Assembly: GCF_000720925.1 (NCBI RefSeq)
Contig: NZ_JOEE01000004.1
Span: 62,001 to 126,000 of the forward strand
Length of the DNA: 64,000 bases
Direction of reading: 5' to 3'
Origin: Phycicoccus jejuensis
GTDB lineage: Bacteria; Actinomycetota; Actinomycetes; Actinomycetales; Dermatophilaceae
How positions within the stretch are numbered: the stretch's first letter is position 1; every line of letters begins with the position of its first letter. The position numbers and the translations under genes are program-made. This document shows positions 1-8,754 of this stretch, one piece after another. The notes beneath the pieces were generated by a model, which did no database searches, was not told the origin of the DNA, and was given only the letters and a program-made list of their open reading frames with translations.

Positions 1-1194
1 CAGATCCACGACGACGACGTCCTCGTGCCGGTCGCGGGCATCCTCGACATCCTCGACAGCTACGCCTTCGTCCGCACGACCGGCTACCTGCCGGGCAGCA
101 GCGACGTCTACGTCCCGATGCAGATGGTCAAGCGCTACGGCCTGCGCAAGGGTGACGCGGTCACCGGCTCGATCAAGGCCGTCCGCGAGGGCGAGGAGGC
201 GCAGCAGCACACCGTCGGCGGGCGCAACAACCGCCAGAAGTACACGCCGCTCGCGCGTCTCGACACGGTCAACGCGATGACCCCGGAGGACGCCCGCCGG
301 CGCCCCGAGTTCGGCAAGCTGACGCCGCTCTACCCGCAGGACCGCCTGCGCCTGGAGACGACGCAGCAGCAGCTGACGACGCGGATCATCGACCTCGTCG
401 CCCCGATCGGCAAGGGCCAGCGCGGGCTCATCGTCGCCCCGGCGAAGGCCGGCAAGACGATGGTCATGCAGGCCATCGCCAACGCGATCACGACGAACAA
501 CCCCGAGTGCCACCTCATGGTCGTCCTCGTCGACGAGCGTCCTGAGGAGGTCACGGACATGCAGCGCGCCGTCAAGGGCGAGGTCATCGCCTCGACCTTC
601 GACCGGCCCGCCGACGACCACACGACCGTCGCCGAGCTCGCCATCGAGCGCGCCAAGCGCCTCGTCGAGATGGGCCACGACGTCGTCGTGCTCCTCGACT
701 CGATCACCAAGCTCGGCCGCGCGTACAACCTGGCGGCGCCGGCGAGCGGGCGCATCCTGTCCGGCGGCGTCGACTCGGCGGCGCTCTACCCGCCGAAGAA
801 GTTCTTCGGGGCGGCGCGCAACATCGAGGACGGCGGCTCGCTGACCATCCTCGCGACGGCGCTCGTCGAGACCGGCTCGCGGATGGACGAGGTGATCTTC
901 GAGGAGTTCAAGGGCACCGGCAACATGGAGCTCAAGCTCGACCGGCAGCTCGCGAACCGTCGCATCTTCCCGGCGGTCGACGTCAACAACTCCGGCACGC
1001 GGCGCGAGGAGATCCTCCTGGCCCCCGACGAGCTGAAGATCATGTGGAAGCTGCGCCGGGTGCTCGCCGCGCTCGACAGCCAGCAGGGCATCGAGCTGCT
1101 GCTCGACCGGCTGAAGAAGACGAAGACGAACTACGAGTTCCTCGTCTCGGTGCAGCAGACGAGCTCGATGAAGCCGGAGGACGAGGACGCCTGA
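1..1194 (+). CDS. rho: Transcription termination factor Rho (5' end outside window)
   Basis: This is the C-terminal 397 codons of Rho, the hexameric RNA helicase that ends factor-dependent transcription. The frame is open from base 1, so the start codon and the N-terminal domain lie upstream. The visible part begins in the primary RNA-binding domain ([19 protein letters not shown]). It continues through the P-loop (APAKAGKT, about residue 144 of the visible part), the Walker B strand ([16 protein letters not shown]) and the RecA-like C-terminal core. The sequence ends in an acidic tail (KPEDEDA). A strong GC hairpin follows the stop. It is the first gene of the conserved rho-rpmE-prfA-prmC-tsaC block. 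Identity is certain; only the 5' boundary is missing. Confidence 0.97.
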   Translation, partial: QIHDDDVLVPVAGILDILDSYAFVRTTGYLPGSSDVYVPMQMVKRYGLRKGDAVTGSIKAVREGEEAQQHTVGGRNNRQKYTPLARLDTVNAMTPEDARRRPEFGKLTPLYPQDRLRLETTQQQLTTRIIDLVAPIGKGQRGLIVAPAKAGKTMVMQAIANAITTNNPECHLMVVLVDERPEEVTDMQRAVKGEVIASTFDRPADDHTTVAELAIERAKRLVEMGHDVVVLLDSITKLGRAYNLAAPASGRILSGGVDSAALYPPKKFFGAARNIEDGGSLTILATALVETGSRMDEVIFEEFKGTGNMELKLDRQLANRRIFPAVDVNNSGTRREEILLAPDELKIMWKLRRVLAALDSQQGIELLLDRLKKTKTNYEFLVSVQQTSSMKPEDEDA

Positions 1195-1215
1195 GGCGCC
1201 CCGCCCGACCCGGCC

Positions 1216-1245
1216 GCCCCGGTCACGCCATGGCGTGGCCGGGGC
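1216..1245. terminator. GC hairpin between convergent rho and LLM oxidoreductase genes
   Basis: Arms gccccggtcacgcc (1216-1229) and ggcgtggccggggc (1232-1245) pair over 14 positions with one G-T type mismatch. The dyad lies 21 nt after the rho stop and 25 nt beyond the end of the converging minus-strand gene. There is no long U run, as is usual in actinobacteria. Probable bidirectional terminator. Confidence 0.6.
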
Positions 1246-1269
1246 GTCGTCGTCGCGGTGGACGGCACG

Positions 1270-2124
1270 TCAGCGCGGCGGACCGAGCGCGAGCCGGCGG
1301 CGCAGCTCCGTCCGCCCGGCGTCGTCGTCGGGGAGGTCCCACCAGGACTCGACCCACCACGTCGCGCCGGCCTCGGCCCACGCGTCGACCGGAGGACGGG
1401 CGTCGCCGAACGACCCGTGGGAGTCGCCCTCGACGACGACGTCGTAGCCGTCCATCGAGAGCCCGGCGCCGGCCCGTAGGTCGGTCAGCCGCGCGACGAC
1501 CTCGCGCAGGGCGTCGTGGGTGAGGCGCGAGCCGGGGTCGTCCAGGCCCGCGCCGACGACCGCGGGCAGGACACCCTGCCAGCGGGCCGCGCGCTCGAGC
1601 GAGCGCTGGCGGGAGCGACCGGGCAGCAGCGCGCCGACGCACCAGACCGGCGGGTGCGGGCGCTGCGCCGGGGGAGGGGGCACGAGCTCGGTGACCGGCT
1701 GCGCCGACCAGTGCTCGCCCTGGTGCTCGAACGGCTGGCCGCGCAGGAGCCCGGCCCACACGGCGAGGCCCTCGTCGAGCTTCGCGGCGCGGGTCGCGCG
1801 GCCCTCGTCGGGCTCGAAGGCGAGCCAGTTGCCGTGCAGGGCGCCGAGCCCGACGCCGAGGGTGACCCGTCCACCGGAGAGCCGGTCGACGGAGGCCACC
1901 CGGGAGGCGAGGTCCCAGGGCCGGTAGCGGGACGCCGGGGTGACGATCGTGCCGAGCCGGATGCGCTCGGTGACCATCGCCGCCGCGGCGAGGGTCGCCC
2001 ACGCGTCCTGCCCCCAGACGGCCTCCCACGTGAAGACCTGGTCCCACCCCGCGTCCTCCGCGACGCGCGCGAGATCGGCGAACTCGCGCTCGGTGGCCCA
2101 CGGGACGACGGCTCCGTATCTCAT
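1270..2124 (-). CDS. LLM class (luciferase-like) F420/FMN-dependent oxidoreductase
   Basis: This 284-residue protein belongs to the bacterial luciferase-like fold. It starts MRYGAVVPWATEREFADLAR and contains the family signatures WDQVFTWEAVWG, TERIRLGTIVTP, RYRPWDLASRVASVDRLSGGR and VTLGVGLGA within the first 110 residues. In actinobacteria such proteins commonly use F420 or FMN, but the substrate cannot be read from the sequence. The ATG at 2124 is chosen because a TACCGT box (2137-2132) sits 7 nt before it, the leaderless arrangement seen repeatedly in this window. The frame stays open upstream only as GC-rich readthrough. It converges on rho and is probably monocistronic. Confidence 0.85.
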   Translation of the reverse strand: MRYGAVVPWATEREFADLARVAEDAGWDQVFTWEAVWGQDAWATLAAAAMVTERIRLGTIVTPASRYRPWDLASRVASVDRLSGGRVTLGVGLGALHGNWLAFEPDEGRATRAAKLDEGLAVWAGLLRGQPFEHQGEHWSAQPVTELVPPPPAQRPHPPVWCVGALLPGRSRQRSLERAARWQGVLPAVVGAGLDDPGSRLTHDALREVVARLTDLRAGAGLSMDGYDVVVEGDSHGSFGDARPPVDAWAEAGATWWVESWWDLPDDDAGRTELRRRLALGPPR

Positions 2125-2131
2125 CCGCCCG

Positions 2132-2137
2132 ACGGTA
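2132..2137 (-). promoter_or_regulatory. -10 box TACCGT for leaderless LLM oxidoreductase gene
   Basis: TACCGT on the minus strand ends 7 nt before the ATG at 2124, placing the predicted transcript start at or next to the start codon. Confidence 0.45.
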
Positions 2138-2287
2138 GCCCCCGGGACCGACGGTCGGCCCGGGGCGATGACCGGTCGAGGAGGGCATCGGGCGAACGGC
2201 CCCACCTGCGGCCGAGGTCTGGACCGCACCCGGGGGCGGGTCCCTAGCGTGGCGGCACGCCCCCACCGAGCACCGGAAGGAGTCCCG

Positions 2288-2734
2288 ATGTCCGCCCAGC
2301 CCGTCACCTCGCCACTGCCCGAGGCCCCCGACCTCTCCGCGCTGCTCGTCGACGCCGTGACCACCCTCGCCGCGGCCGCCTGCCGGCGCTCGCTCCTGTT
2401 CTCGGTCGACCTCGACGACGAGCCGCTCGACCTCCCGCTGCCCTCCGCGGCGTGGCACGACCTCGTCGTCCCGGTGCTCGTGCGGGCCGTGGCCACGCTG
2501 CCCCCGGGGACGGAGGTCGCGCTCTCGCTGGGCCGGCACGCCGGGCTCGTCACCCTGCGGCTCGGGGACACCGGCCCGGGCGTCGCCCCGGCCGGCTCCG
2601 ACGGCGGCCTCACCCGCGAGGCCGTCGAGGCGCTCGGCGGCCGGCTCCACGTGACGTCGGTCGCCGGGGTGGGGAACGTCGTCGAGCTGACCTGGCCGAC
2701 CGCCGCGCCGGGCCGGCACCTGTCCGTCGTCTGA
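2288..2734 (+). CDS. Orphan HATPase_c (histidine-kinase-like ATPase) domain protein
   Basis: This 148-residue protein looks like the catalytic half of a sensor kinase without a sensor or dimerisation/phosphoacceptor domain. The middle has a long helix-rich stretch. From about residue 95 there is a G1-like motif (LGDTGPGVAP), then GGLTREAVEALGGRLHVTS and the closing strand GVGNVVELTWP, typical of the GHKL fold. The usual N-box asparagine is not obvious, so ATP binding may be weak or lost. The ATG at 2288 follows a good ribosome site (ggaagga). It may be an anti-sigma-type or partner-kinase module. It stands alone between a divergent oxidoreductase and rpmE. Confidence 0.6.
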   Translation: MSAQPVTSPLPEAPDLSALLVDAVTTLAAAACRRSLLFSVDLDDEPLDLPLPSAAWHDLVVPVLVRAVATLPPGTEVALSLGRHAGLVTLRLGDTGPGVAPAGSDGGLTREAVEALGGRLHVTSVAGVGNVVELTWPTAAPGRHLSVV

Positions 2735-2976
2735 CGGGCCCGGGCACCGCCCGACGGCGGGAATGCCGCGGCCACCCGGGCCGTTGTGCAGGGTGGTCGA
2801 GGACGGAGCACCGCCGTTTAGGAGACGGTGACCTGCTCTGGCACACTTGACCGCTGGACCGGTTCACGGCACAGACGCGTTTCCTGAGCAGCCTCCCACG
2901 AGGGCCGCAGTCGGGGCGCCCAGGGTGACCAGCAGGGTGCTGGGCCCGCCGACCCGGAGACATCCGAGGAGACATC
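2735..2976. other. 242-bp leader/promoter region of rpmE
   Basis: No gene is visible here. The stretch around 2815-2870 is the least GC-rich part (gtttaggag, ggcacacttgacc) and probably holds the rpmE promoter. I could not assign -35/-10 boxes with confidence, and I see no riboswitch or Zur-box-like palindrome. Confidence 0.35.
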
Positions 2977-3192
2977 GTGAAGAAGGACATCCACCCCACG
3001 TACGTGGAGACCACCGTCACCTGCACGTGTGGCAACACGTTCACCACCCACAGCACCGCGGCCAACGGCGTCATCCACGCCGACGTCTGCAGCGCCTGCC
3101 ACCCGTTCTACACGGGCAAGCAGAAGATCCTCGACACCGGTGGCCGCGTGGCCCGGTTCGAGGCCCGCTACGGCAAGAAGGCCGCCAAGTAG
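2977..3192 (+). CDS. rpmE: 50S ribosomal protein L31, zinc-binding form
   Basis: This 71-residue protein starts [16 protein letters not shown], the L31 signature, with a GTG codon after a gagga ribosome site. The cysteines at CTCG (residues 15-17) and [12 protein letters not shown] (about 37-40) form the zinc knuckle of the C+ form. It joins the large subunit and contacts the 5S rRNA and small-subunit head bridge. It sits between rho and prfA as in most actinobacteria. A hairpin follows the stop. Confidence 0.96.
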   Translation: MKKDIHPTYVETTVTCTCGNTFTTHSTAANGVIHADVCSACHPFYTGKQKILDTGGRVARFEARYGKKAAK

Positions 3193-3200
3193 CATCCGCG

Positions 3201-3237
3201 ACGCGCCGGTCCGCCCCTGGAGGGCGGGCCGGCGCGT
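3201..3237 (+). terminator. Hairpin after rpmE
   Basis: Arms acgcgccggtccgccc (3201-3216) and gggcgggccggcgcgt (3222-3237) form a 16-bp stem with one wobble position and a 5-nt loop, 8 nt after the rpmE stop. It probably ends or attenuates the rpmE message before prfA. Confidence 0.6.
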
Positions 3238-3277
3238 CCGTGTCTCCACCCCCACCCGTCCCGAGGAGGTCCGGCCC

Positions 3278-4354
3278 GTGATCGAGTCCGCCGAGGTGCT
3301 CGTCGCCGAGCACGCCGCCCTCGAGCGTGCGATGGGGGACCCCGCCGTCGCCTCCGACCCCGACCGGCTGCGCGAGGCCAACCAGCGCTACGCCGCGCTC
3401 GGCCCGGTCGTCGCCGCGCACCGCGCCTGGCGCACGGCCCACGACGACCTCGGGGCGGCCCGCGAGCTGGCCGGCGAGGACCCGGCCTTCGCCGAGGAGC
3501 TGCCCGCGCTCGAGGCGGAGGTCGCCGCGGCCGAGGACCGGCTGCGCCGCCTCCTCGTGCCGCGCGACCCCGAGGACGACCGCGACGTCATCCTCGAGGT
3601 CAAGGCGGGGGAGGGCGGCGAGGAGTCGGCCCTCTTCGCCGGTGACCTCCTGCGGATGTACCTGCGGCACGCGGAGCGCCGCGGCTGGCGCACCGAGGTC
3701 CTCGACGCGACCGAGTCCGACCTCGGCGGCTACAAGGACGTCCGCGTCTCGGTGAAGTCGCGGGGCGCGGTGGCGCCCGGCGAGGCGCCGTGGGCGCGCC
3801 TGAAGTACGAGGGCGGCGTGCACCGCGTGCAGCGCGTTCCCGTCACCGAGAGCCAGGGCCGCATCCACACCTCCGCCGCCGGGGTCTGGGTCATGCCCGA
3901 GGCCGAGGAGGTCGAGGTGACGATCGACGCGGGCGACCTGCGGATCGACGTCTTTCGCAGCAGCGGCCCGGGCGGGCAGAGCGTCAACACGACCGACTCC
4001 GCCGTCCGGATCACGCACCTGCCGACCGGGCTCGTCGTCTCGTGCCAGAACGAGAAGAGCCAGCTGCAGAACCGCGAGGCCGCGCTGCGGGTGCTGCGCG
4101 CCCGCCTGCACCAGATGGCGATGGACGAGCGGCACGCCGCCGAGTCCGACGCCCGCGCGAGCCAGGTCCGCACCGTCGACCGCAGCGAGCGCATCCGCAC
4201 GTACAACTTCCCCGAGAACCGCGTCAGCGACCACCGCACCGGCTACAAGGCGCACAACCTCGACGCCGTGCTCGACGGCGACCTCGACCCGGTCGTGCAG
4301 TCCGCCGTCGACGCCGACGAGGCCGCGAGGCTCGCCGCCATCTCCGACCGATGA
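3278..4354 (+). CDS. prfA: Peptide chain release factor 1
   Basis: This 358-residue protein is RF1, which recognises UAA and UAG and triggers peptide release. The codon-reading PxT motif is PVT in [21 protein letters not shown]. The catalytic GGQ lies in [17 protein letters not shown] (about residues 231-233). The N-terminal domain is the usual coiled helix region. The GTG at 3278 is preceded by gaggaggt at good spacing. Its stop codon overlaps the start of prmC, whose product methylates the GGQ glutamine, so the two are probably translationally coupled. Confidence 0.96.
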   Translation: MIESAEVLVAEHAALERAMGDPAVASDPDRLREANQRYAALGPVVAAHRAWRTAHDDLGAARELAGEDPAFAEELPALEAEVAAAEDRLRRLLVPRDPEDDRDVILEVKAGEGGEESALFAGDLLRMYLRHAERRGWRTEVLDATESDLGGYKDVRVSVKSRGAVAPGEAPWARLKYEGGVHRVQRVPVTESQGRIHTSAAGVWVMPEAEEVEVTIDAGDLRIDVFRSSGPGGQSVNTTDSAVRITHLPTGLVVSCQNEKSQLQNREAALRVLRARLHQMAMDERHAAESDARASQVRTVDRSERIRTYNFPENRVSDHRTGYKAHNLDAVLDGDLDPVVQSAVDADEAARLAAISDR

Positions 4355-5220
4355 CGACGACCGACGTCCTCCTCGCCGGGGCGCGGGCCGCGCTCGCGGG
4401 GGCCGGCGTCCCGTCGCCGGACGCCGACGCCGTCGAGCTCCTGTCGCACGTGCTCGGCGTCGACCACGGCGAGGTGCGGATGCGGGGCATCCTGCGCACG
4501 GCCGTCGTCGAGCGGGACGCGGCGCGGTTCGAGGACCTCGTGCAGGAACGGGCCGCGCGGGTGCCGCTGCAGCACCTCACCGGACGGGCGCACTTCCGGC
4601 ACCTGACCCTCGCCGTGGGGCCCGGCGTCTTCGTGCCGCGCCCCGAGACCGAGCTGACGGCCGGGCACGCGGTCGAGGCGGCCCGCGTGGCGGGGTCGGC
4701 CCCGGTCGTCGTCGACCTCTGCACCGGGTCGGGGGCCATCGCGCTCGCCGTCGCCGACGAGGTGCCGGGCGCCCGGGTGCACGCCGTCGAGCTGTCGCCC
4801 GAGGCGCACGGCTGGGCGCGTCGCAACACCGACCGACTCGGCCTGCCGGTGGACCTGCGGCTCGGTGACGCCACGACGGCCTTCGACGACCTCGAGGGGA
4901 CGGTCGACGTCGTCGTGAGCAACCCGCCGTACATCCCCGACGGCGCCGTCCCGGTCGACCCCGAGGTGCGCGACCACGACCCGGCCCTGGCGCTGTACGG
5001 CCGCTCCGCCGACGGCCTCGCCGTGCCGCTCGCCGTCGCCGCGCGGGCCGCGGTGCTCTTGCACGCCGGCGGGGTGCTCGTCATGGAGCACGCCGACGAG
5101 CAGGGCGAGAGCCTGCCGGCGGCGCTGCGGGCGACGGGGGAGTGGCGCGACGTCGTCGACCACCGCGACCTCGCCGGCCGGCCGCGCACCACCGTCGCGG
5201 TCCGCGACGGGCGCGGCTGA
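4351..5220 (+). CDS. prmC: Release factor glutamine methyltransferase PrmC/HemK
   Basis: This 289-residue SAM-dependent enzyme N5-methylates the glutamine of the GGQ motif in release factors. The helical N-terminal domain precedes a Rossmann core with the SAM motif [18 protein letters not shown] and the catalytic NPPY tetrapeptide (about residues 191-194, [11 protein letters not shown]). The ATG at 4351 overlaps the prfA TGA by four bases (ATGA). It is the standard neighbour of prfA. Confidence 0.95.
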   Translation: MTTTDVLLAGARAALAGAGVPSPDADAVELLSHVLGVDHGEVRMRGILRTAVVERDAARFEDLVQERAARVPLQHLTGRAHFRHLTLAVGPGVFVPRPETELTAGHAVEAARVAGSAPVVVDLCTGSGAIALAVADEVPGARVHAVELSPEAHGWARRNTDRLGLPVDLRLGDATTAFDDLEGTVDVVVSNPPYIPDGAVPVDPEVRDHDPALALYGRSADGLAVPLAVAARAAVLLHAGGVLVMEHADEQGESLPAALRATGEWRDVVDHRDLAGRPRTTVAVRDGRG

Positions 5221-5250
5221 ACCCTCCGCGTCCCGGCGGGGCCCGCGCCC

Positions 5251-5256
5251 TACGCT
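5251..5256 (+). promoter_or_regulatory. -10 box TACGCT before tsaC
   Basis: TACGCT ends 7 nt before the tsaC ATG at 5264, which is consistent with a leaderless transcript. Confidence 0.45.
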
Positions 5257-5263
5257 GGTCCCC

Positions 5264-5980
5264 ATGAGCCCGGTCTTCGACTGCACCACCGAGGCGGGGC
5301 GCGCCGACGCGCTGCCCAAGGTCGCCGAGGGGGTCCGCAACGGACGTCTCGTCGTCCTGCCCACCGACACCGTGTACGGCATCGGCGCCGACGCCTTCTC
5401 GCCGGAGGCCGTCCGCGACCTCCTCGACGCCAAGGGCCGTGGCACCGACATGCCGCCGCCGGTCCTCGTCCCCGAGGCGCGCACGCTCGAGGGCCTCGCG
5501 ACCGAGGTGCCCGACTACGCGCGCGCGCTGGTCGAGGAGTTCTGGCCCGGCCCGCTCACCGTCGTCCTGCGCGCCCAGCCCTCGCTCGCCTGGGACCTCG
5601 GCGAGACCGGCGGCACGGTCGCGCTGCGGATGCCCGACGACGAGGTCGCCCTCGCGCTCCTGCGCGAGGTCGGCCCGATGGCCGTGAGCAGCGCCAACCG
5701 CCACGGGTACCCCTCGAGCCGAACGGTCGTCGAGGCCGCGACGCAGCTCGGCGCAAGCGTCGAGTTCTACCTCGACGGCGGCCCGAGCACGGGCGGCCTC
5801 GCGTCGACCATCGTCGACTGCACCCGCGACGAGCCGGCCATCCTCCGGCTCGGCGCGCTGTCGGAGGAGGCCGTCATGGCCGTCGTCGAGCGCTCGCGCG
5901 CCGACGCCCTAGAGTTGTCGGGCGCCGGGCCCGGCGCGAGCAGCCAGGACGAGCCGCGGGAGAGCGCCGACGATGAGTGA
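5264..5980 (+). CDS. tsaC: L-threonylcarbamoyladenylate synthase (TsaC/Sua5/YrdC)
   Basis: This 238-residue protein makes threonylcarbamoyl-AMP from threonine, bicarbonate and ATP, the first step of t6A tRNA modification. The YrdC fold is visible as GRLVVLPTDTVYGIGADAF, then EFWPGPLTVVLRA, PMAVSSANRHG and ASTIVDCT. It has the short YrdC/TsaC length plus a roughly 30-residue variable tail, and no Sua5 extension. The gene overlaps glyA by 8 bp. A TAGAGT box at 5910-5915, inside the 3' end, could be a weak internal promoter for glyA. Confidence 0.93.
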   Translation: MSPVFDCTTEAGRADALPKVAEGVRNGRLVVLPTDTVYGIGADAFSPEAVRDLLDAKGRGTDMPPPVLVPEARTLEGLATEVPDYARALVEEFWPGPLTVVLRAQPSLAWDLGETGGTVALRMPDDEVALALLREVGPMAVSSANRHGYPSSRTVVEAATQLGASVEFYLDGGPSTGGLASTIVDCTRDEPAILRLGALSEEAVMAVVERSRADALELSGAGPGASSQDEPRESADDE

Positions 5981-7253
5981 CACGTTCTACGGATCCGACT
6001 TCGACGCCCTCTCGGCGTTCGACCCCGAGATCGCCTCGGTCCTCACCGGCGAGCTCGACCGGCTCCGCGGCGGGCTGCAGCTCATCGCCAGCGAGAACCT
6101 CTCGAGCCCCGAGGTCCTCACGGCCCTCGGCTCGACGCTGTCGAACAAGTACGCCGAGGGCTACCCGGGGCGCCGCTACTACGGCGGCTGCTCGGAGGTC
6201 GACAAGGCCGAGTCGCTCGCCATCGAGCGCGCCAAGGCCCTCTTCGGCGCCGACCACGCCAACGTCCAGCCGCACTCGGGCGCCAGCGCGAACCAGGCCG
6301 TGTACGGCGCGTTCCTCAAGCCGGGCGAGACCATCCTCGCGATGAGCCTCCCGCACGGCGGGCACCTGACCCACGGCACCAAGGTCTCGTTCTCCGGCAA
6401 GTGGTTCGACGCCGTGCACTACGGCGTCGACAAGGACACCGAGGACATCGACTACGACGAGGTCGAGCGCCTCGCCAAGGAGCACCGCCCCAAGGTGCTC
6501 CTCGCCGGCGGGTCCGCCATCCCGCGCACCATCGACTTCGCGCGCTTCCGGGCCATCGCCGACGAGGTCGGCGCGATCTTCTGGGTCGACGCCGCGCACT
6601 TCATCGGCCTCGTCGCCGGGCAGGCCATCGAGAGCCCGGTGCCGCACGCCGACGTCGTCTCGTTCACGACGCACAAGGTGCTGCGCGGCCCGCGCTCCGG
6701 CGCGATCGTCTGCCGCGAGGAGCACGCCGCCGCCATCGACAAGGCCGTCTTCCCGATGATGCAGGGTGGCCCGCAGATGCACACGATCGCCGCGAAGGCC
6801 GTCAACTTCAAGGAGTGCGCGACCCCCGAGTACGCCGCGTACACGCGCCAGGTCATCGCCAACGCGAAGGTGCTCGCGCAGGCCCTCGGGGAGCACGGGA
6901 TCCGCCCGACGACCGGTGGTACGGACACCCACCTCAGCCTGCACGACCTTCAGGGTGTGCACGTGACCGGTGTCGACGCCGAGGCGCGCAGCGACGCCGC
7001 GGGGATCACGCTCAACAAGAACGCGATCCCGTTCGACCCCCAGAAGCCGAACATCGCGTCCGGCATCCGGGTCGGCACCCCGTGCGTCACGACGCAGGGG
7101 ATGGGCGAGGACGAGATGCGCACCATCGCGCGCCTCATCGCCCGGGCCGTCACCGAGGGCGACGCCGACCCGCAGCACGCGGTCTCGCGCGAGGTCCGCG
7201 CCGAGGTCACCGAGCTCGTGCAGGCGTTCCCGGCGTACCCCCGCCCGGCCTGA
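5973..7253 (+). CDS. glyA: Serine hydroxymethyltransferase
   Basis: This 426-residue PLP enzyme interconverts serine plus tetrahydrofolate with glycine plus 5,10-methylene-tetrahydrofolate. Family signatures include ASENLSSPEVL, NKYAEGYPGRRYYGG, LPHGGHLTHG and the Schiff-base lysine in SFTTHKVLRGPRSG (Lys235). The length is typical. The ATG overlaps the end of tsaC. It lies between tsaC and the atp operon, an arrangement also known in Streptomyces. Confidence 0.96.
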   Translation: MSDTFYGSDFDALSAFDPEIASVLTGELDRLRGGLQLIASENLSSPEVLTALGSTLSNKYAEGYPGRRYYGGCSEVDKAESLAIERAKALFGADHANVQPHSGASANQAVYGAFLKPGETILAMSLPHGGHLTHGTKVSFSGKWFDAVHYGVDKDTEDIDYDEVERLAKEHRPKVLLAGGSAIPRTIDFARFRAIADEVGAIFWVDAAHFIGLVAGQAIESPVPHADVVSFTTHKVLRGPRSGAIVCREEHAAAIDKAVFPMMQGGPQMHTIAAKAVNFKECATPEYAAYTRQVIANAKVLAQALGEHGIRPTTGGTDTHLSLHDLQGVHVTGVDAEARSDAAGITLNKNAIPFDPQKPNIASGIRVGTPCVTTQGMGEDEMRTIARLIARAVTEGDADPQHAVSREVRAEVTELVQAFPAYPRPA

Positions 7254-7273
7254 GGCCGCCGGAGCCGCCGCCC

Positions 7274-8659
7274 GTGACCGACTCCGTCCCGGCCCCCGAA
7301 CCGCGCCTGCTGACCCGGCTCAACCGCCGGGGCTTCCGGCTCGTCATGGTGCTCGACGCCGGGGCCGTGTTCCTGCTGTCGGTGCTGTCGATGCTCTGGC
7401 GCAACGGGCTGCCGCCCTGGCCGACGTACCCGACGGCCCTCTACGGGCTGTCGTTCGCCGTCTCCTCCCTCATCTTCCTCGTGGCCTTCTACTTCGGCGG
7501 GCTCTACGAGCGCGAGCCCCGGCTCGGGGGAGCAGCGGTCCTGCCGCGGGCGGCGCGGCTCTCGCTCGCCGCCGGCAGCTTCGTCGCCCTGCTCAACCTC
7601 GTGCTCAGCGCCCTGCTGCGCCAGCGCGGGTCGATCGTCGACCGGCCCCTTCCGTTCCCGATCCTCAACCTCGTGGCGGTCATCGCGCTCGCGGGGGTCG
7701 CCGTCGCGGTCAACCGCGGCGTCGTCCACTGGATGCGCACGCGGCGCGAAGGTCCTCCGCGCGTCGTGCTCGCGGGGCTCGGCCCCGACATCGAGCTGGC
7801 CCGCCAGCACGTCGTCGACAACCACTCGCGGCTCGAGGTCGTCGCCGAGGTCGACGACCCGCACCGCATCGTCGAGGTGGTGGCGCGCACGGGGGCGACG
7901 GACGTCCTGCTCCTGACCGCCGCGTGGCTCGACGTCTGGTACCCCCGCACGATCGGCCGGCTGGACCAGCAGGACGTCACGGTGCTGCTGCGCGTCGGCG
8001 GGCGCGAGACGCTCTTCGGCCTGGACCGGCTGCGCGAGGTCGCAGGCCTGCCCTTCGTGCTCCTCATGCCGCAGACCATGGCCATCTCGCAGCGACGGTT
8101 CAAGCGGCTGCTCGACCTCGTCCTCGTCGTCCCCACCGCCCCCGTCTGGCTGCTGCTGCTCGGGGGAGTGGCGCTGCACCAGCTCGCCGTCGCGGGGCGC
8201 CCGCTGCTCTACCGCCAGACGCGCGTCGGCGTCGGCGGCGAGACGTTCGAGATGGTCAAGTTCCGCACGATGCGCACCGACGCCGAGGTCGAGGGTGCCC
8301 AGCTCTCGAGCGGGACGGCGGACCCCCGCGTCATCCCCGCCTGCCGCTGGGTGCGGGCCACCCGCGCCGACGAGCTGCCGCAGATCCTCCACATCCTGAC
8401 CGGCCGGATGTCCGTCGTCGGCCCGCGCCCGGAGCGCCCCGAGCTGACGGCGGGGTTCGACCAGGAGATCGCGGGGTACACCCGCCGCCACGAGGTCCCT
8501 CCCGGGCTGACGGGCCTCGCGCAGATCCACGGGCGCTACCACACCGACGCCCAGTACAAGCTCGGCTACGACCTGCAGTACCTCGTCAACTGGTCCCCGG
8601 TGCTCGACCTCGAGATCATCGCGCGGACCATCTGGGTGGTCCTCGCCCGGCGCGTCTGA
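7274..8659 (+). CDS. Polyprenyl-phosphate sugar-1-phosphate transferase (WcaJ/WbaP type)
   Basis: This 461-residue membrane enzyme would load a sugar-1-phosphate onto undecaprenyl phosphate to begin an exopolysaccharide or wall glycan. The N-terminal half has four hydrophobic segments (within about residues 20-150) and a nucleotide-binding-like middle domain. The C-terminal bacterial sugar transferase domain is clear: RFKRLLDLVLVVPTAP, YRQTRVGVGGETFEMVKFRTM, DELPQILHILTGRMSVVGPRPE and VPPGLTGLAQIHGR. The GTG at 7274 is the first start after glyA. Two things are odd: this slot next to atpI usually carries a WecA/MraY-type transferase, and there is no neighbouring glycosyltransferase cluster. 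Confidence 0.85.
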   Translation: MTDSVPAPEPRLLTRLNRRGFRLVMVLDAGAVFLLSVLSMLWRNGLPPWPTYPTALYGLSFAVSSLIFLVAFYFGGLYEREPRLGGAAVLPRAARLSLAAGSFVALLNLVLSALLRQRGSIVDRPLPFPILNLVAVIALAGVAVAVNRGVVHWMRTRREGPPRVVLAGLGPDIELARQHVVDNHSRLEVVAEVDDPHRIVEVVARTGATDVLLLTAAWLDVWYPRTIGRLDQQDVTVLLRVGGRETLFGLDRLREVAGLPFVLLMPQTMAISQRRFKRLLDLVLVVPTAPVWLLLLGGVALHQLAVAGRPLLYRQTRVGVGGETFEMVKFRTMRTDAEVEGAQLSSGTADPRVIPACRWVRATRADELPQILHILTGRMSVVGPRPERPELTAGFDQEIAGYTRRHEVPPGLTGLAQIHGRYHTDAQYKLGYDLQYLVNWSPVLDLEIIARTIWVVLARRV

Positions 8660-8684
8660 CCTGCGCTTTTGGCCCCGCCGGGGG

Positions 8685-8704
8685 CTTGTGATAACTTTCA
8701 CAAG
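8685..8704. promoter_or_regulatory. Rex-like operator upstream of the ATP synthase operon
   Basis: The 20-mer cttgtgataactttcacaag has perfect 7-bp arms cttgtga/tcacaag around a 6-bp spacer. It matches the actinobacterial Rex consensus TTGTGAANNNNTTCACAA at all but one arm position. It lies about 50 bp before atpI in the most AT-rich patch of this area, where the promoter should be. Rex is an NADH/NAD+-sensing repressor that controls atp operons in Streptomyces, so redox control of this operon is inferred. Confidence 0.7.
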
Positions 8705-8754
8705 CCGTCCACGGAGAGTCGATCTCCACCCCTCGACGACAAGGCCGATCACGG

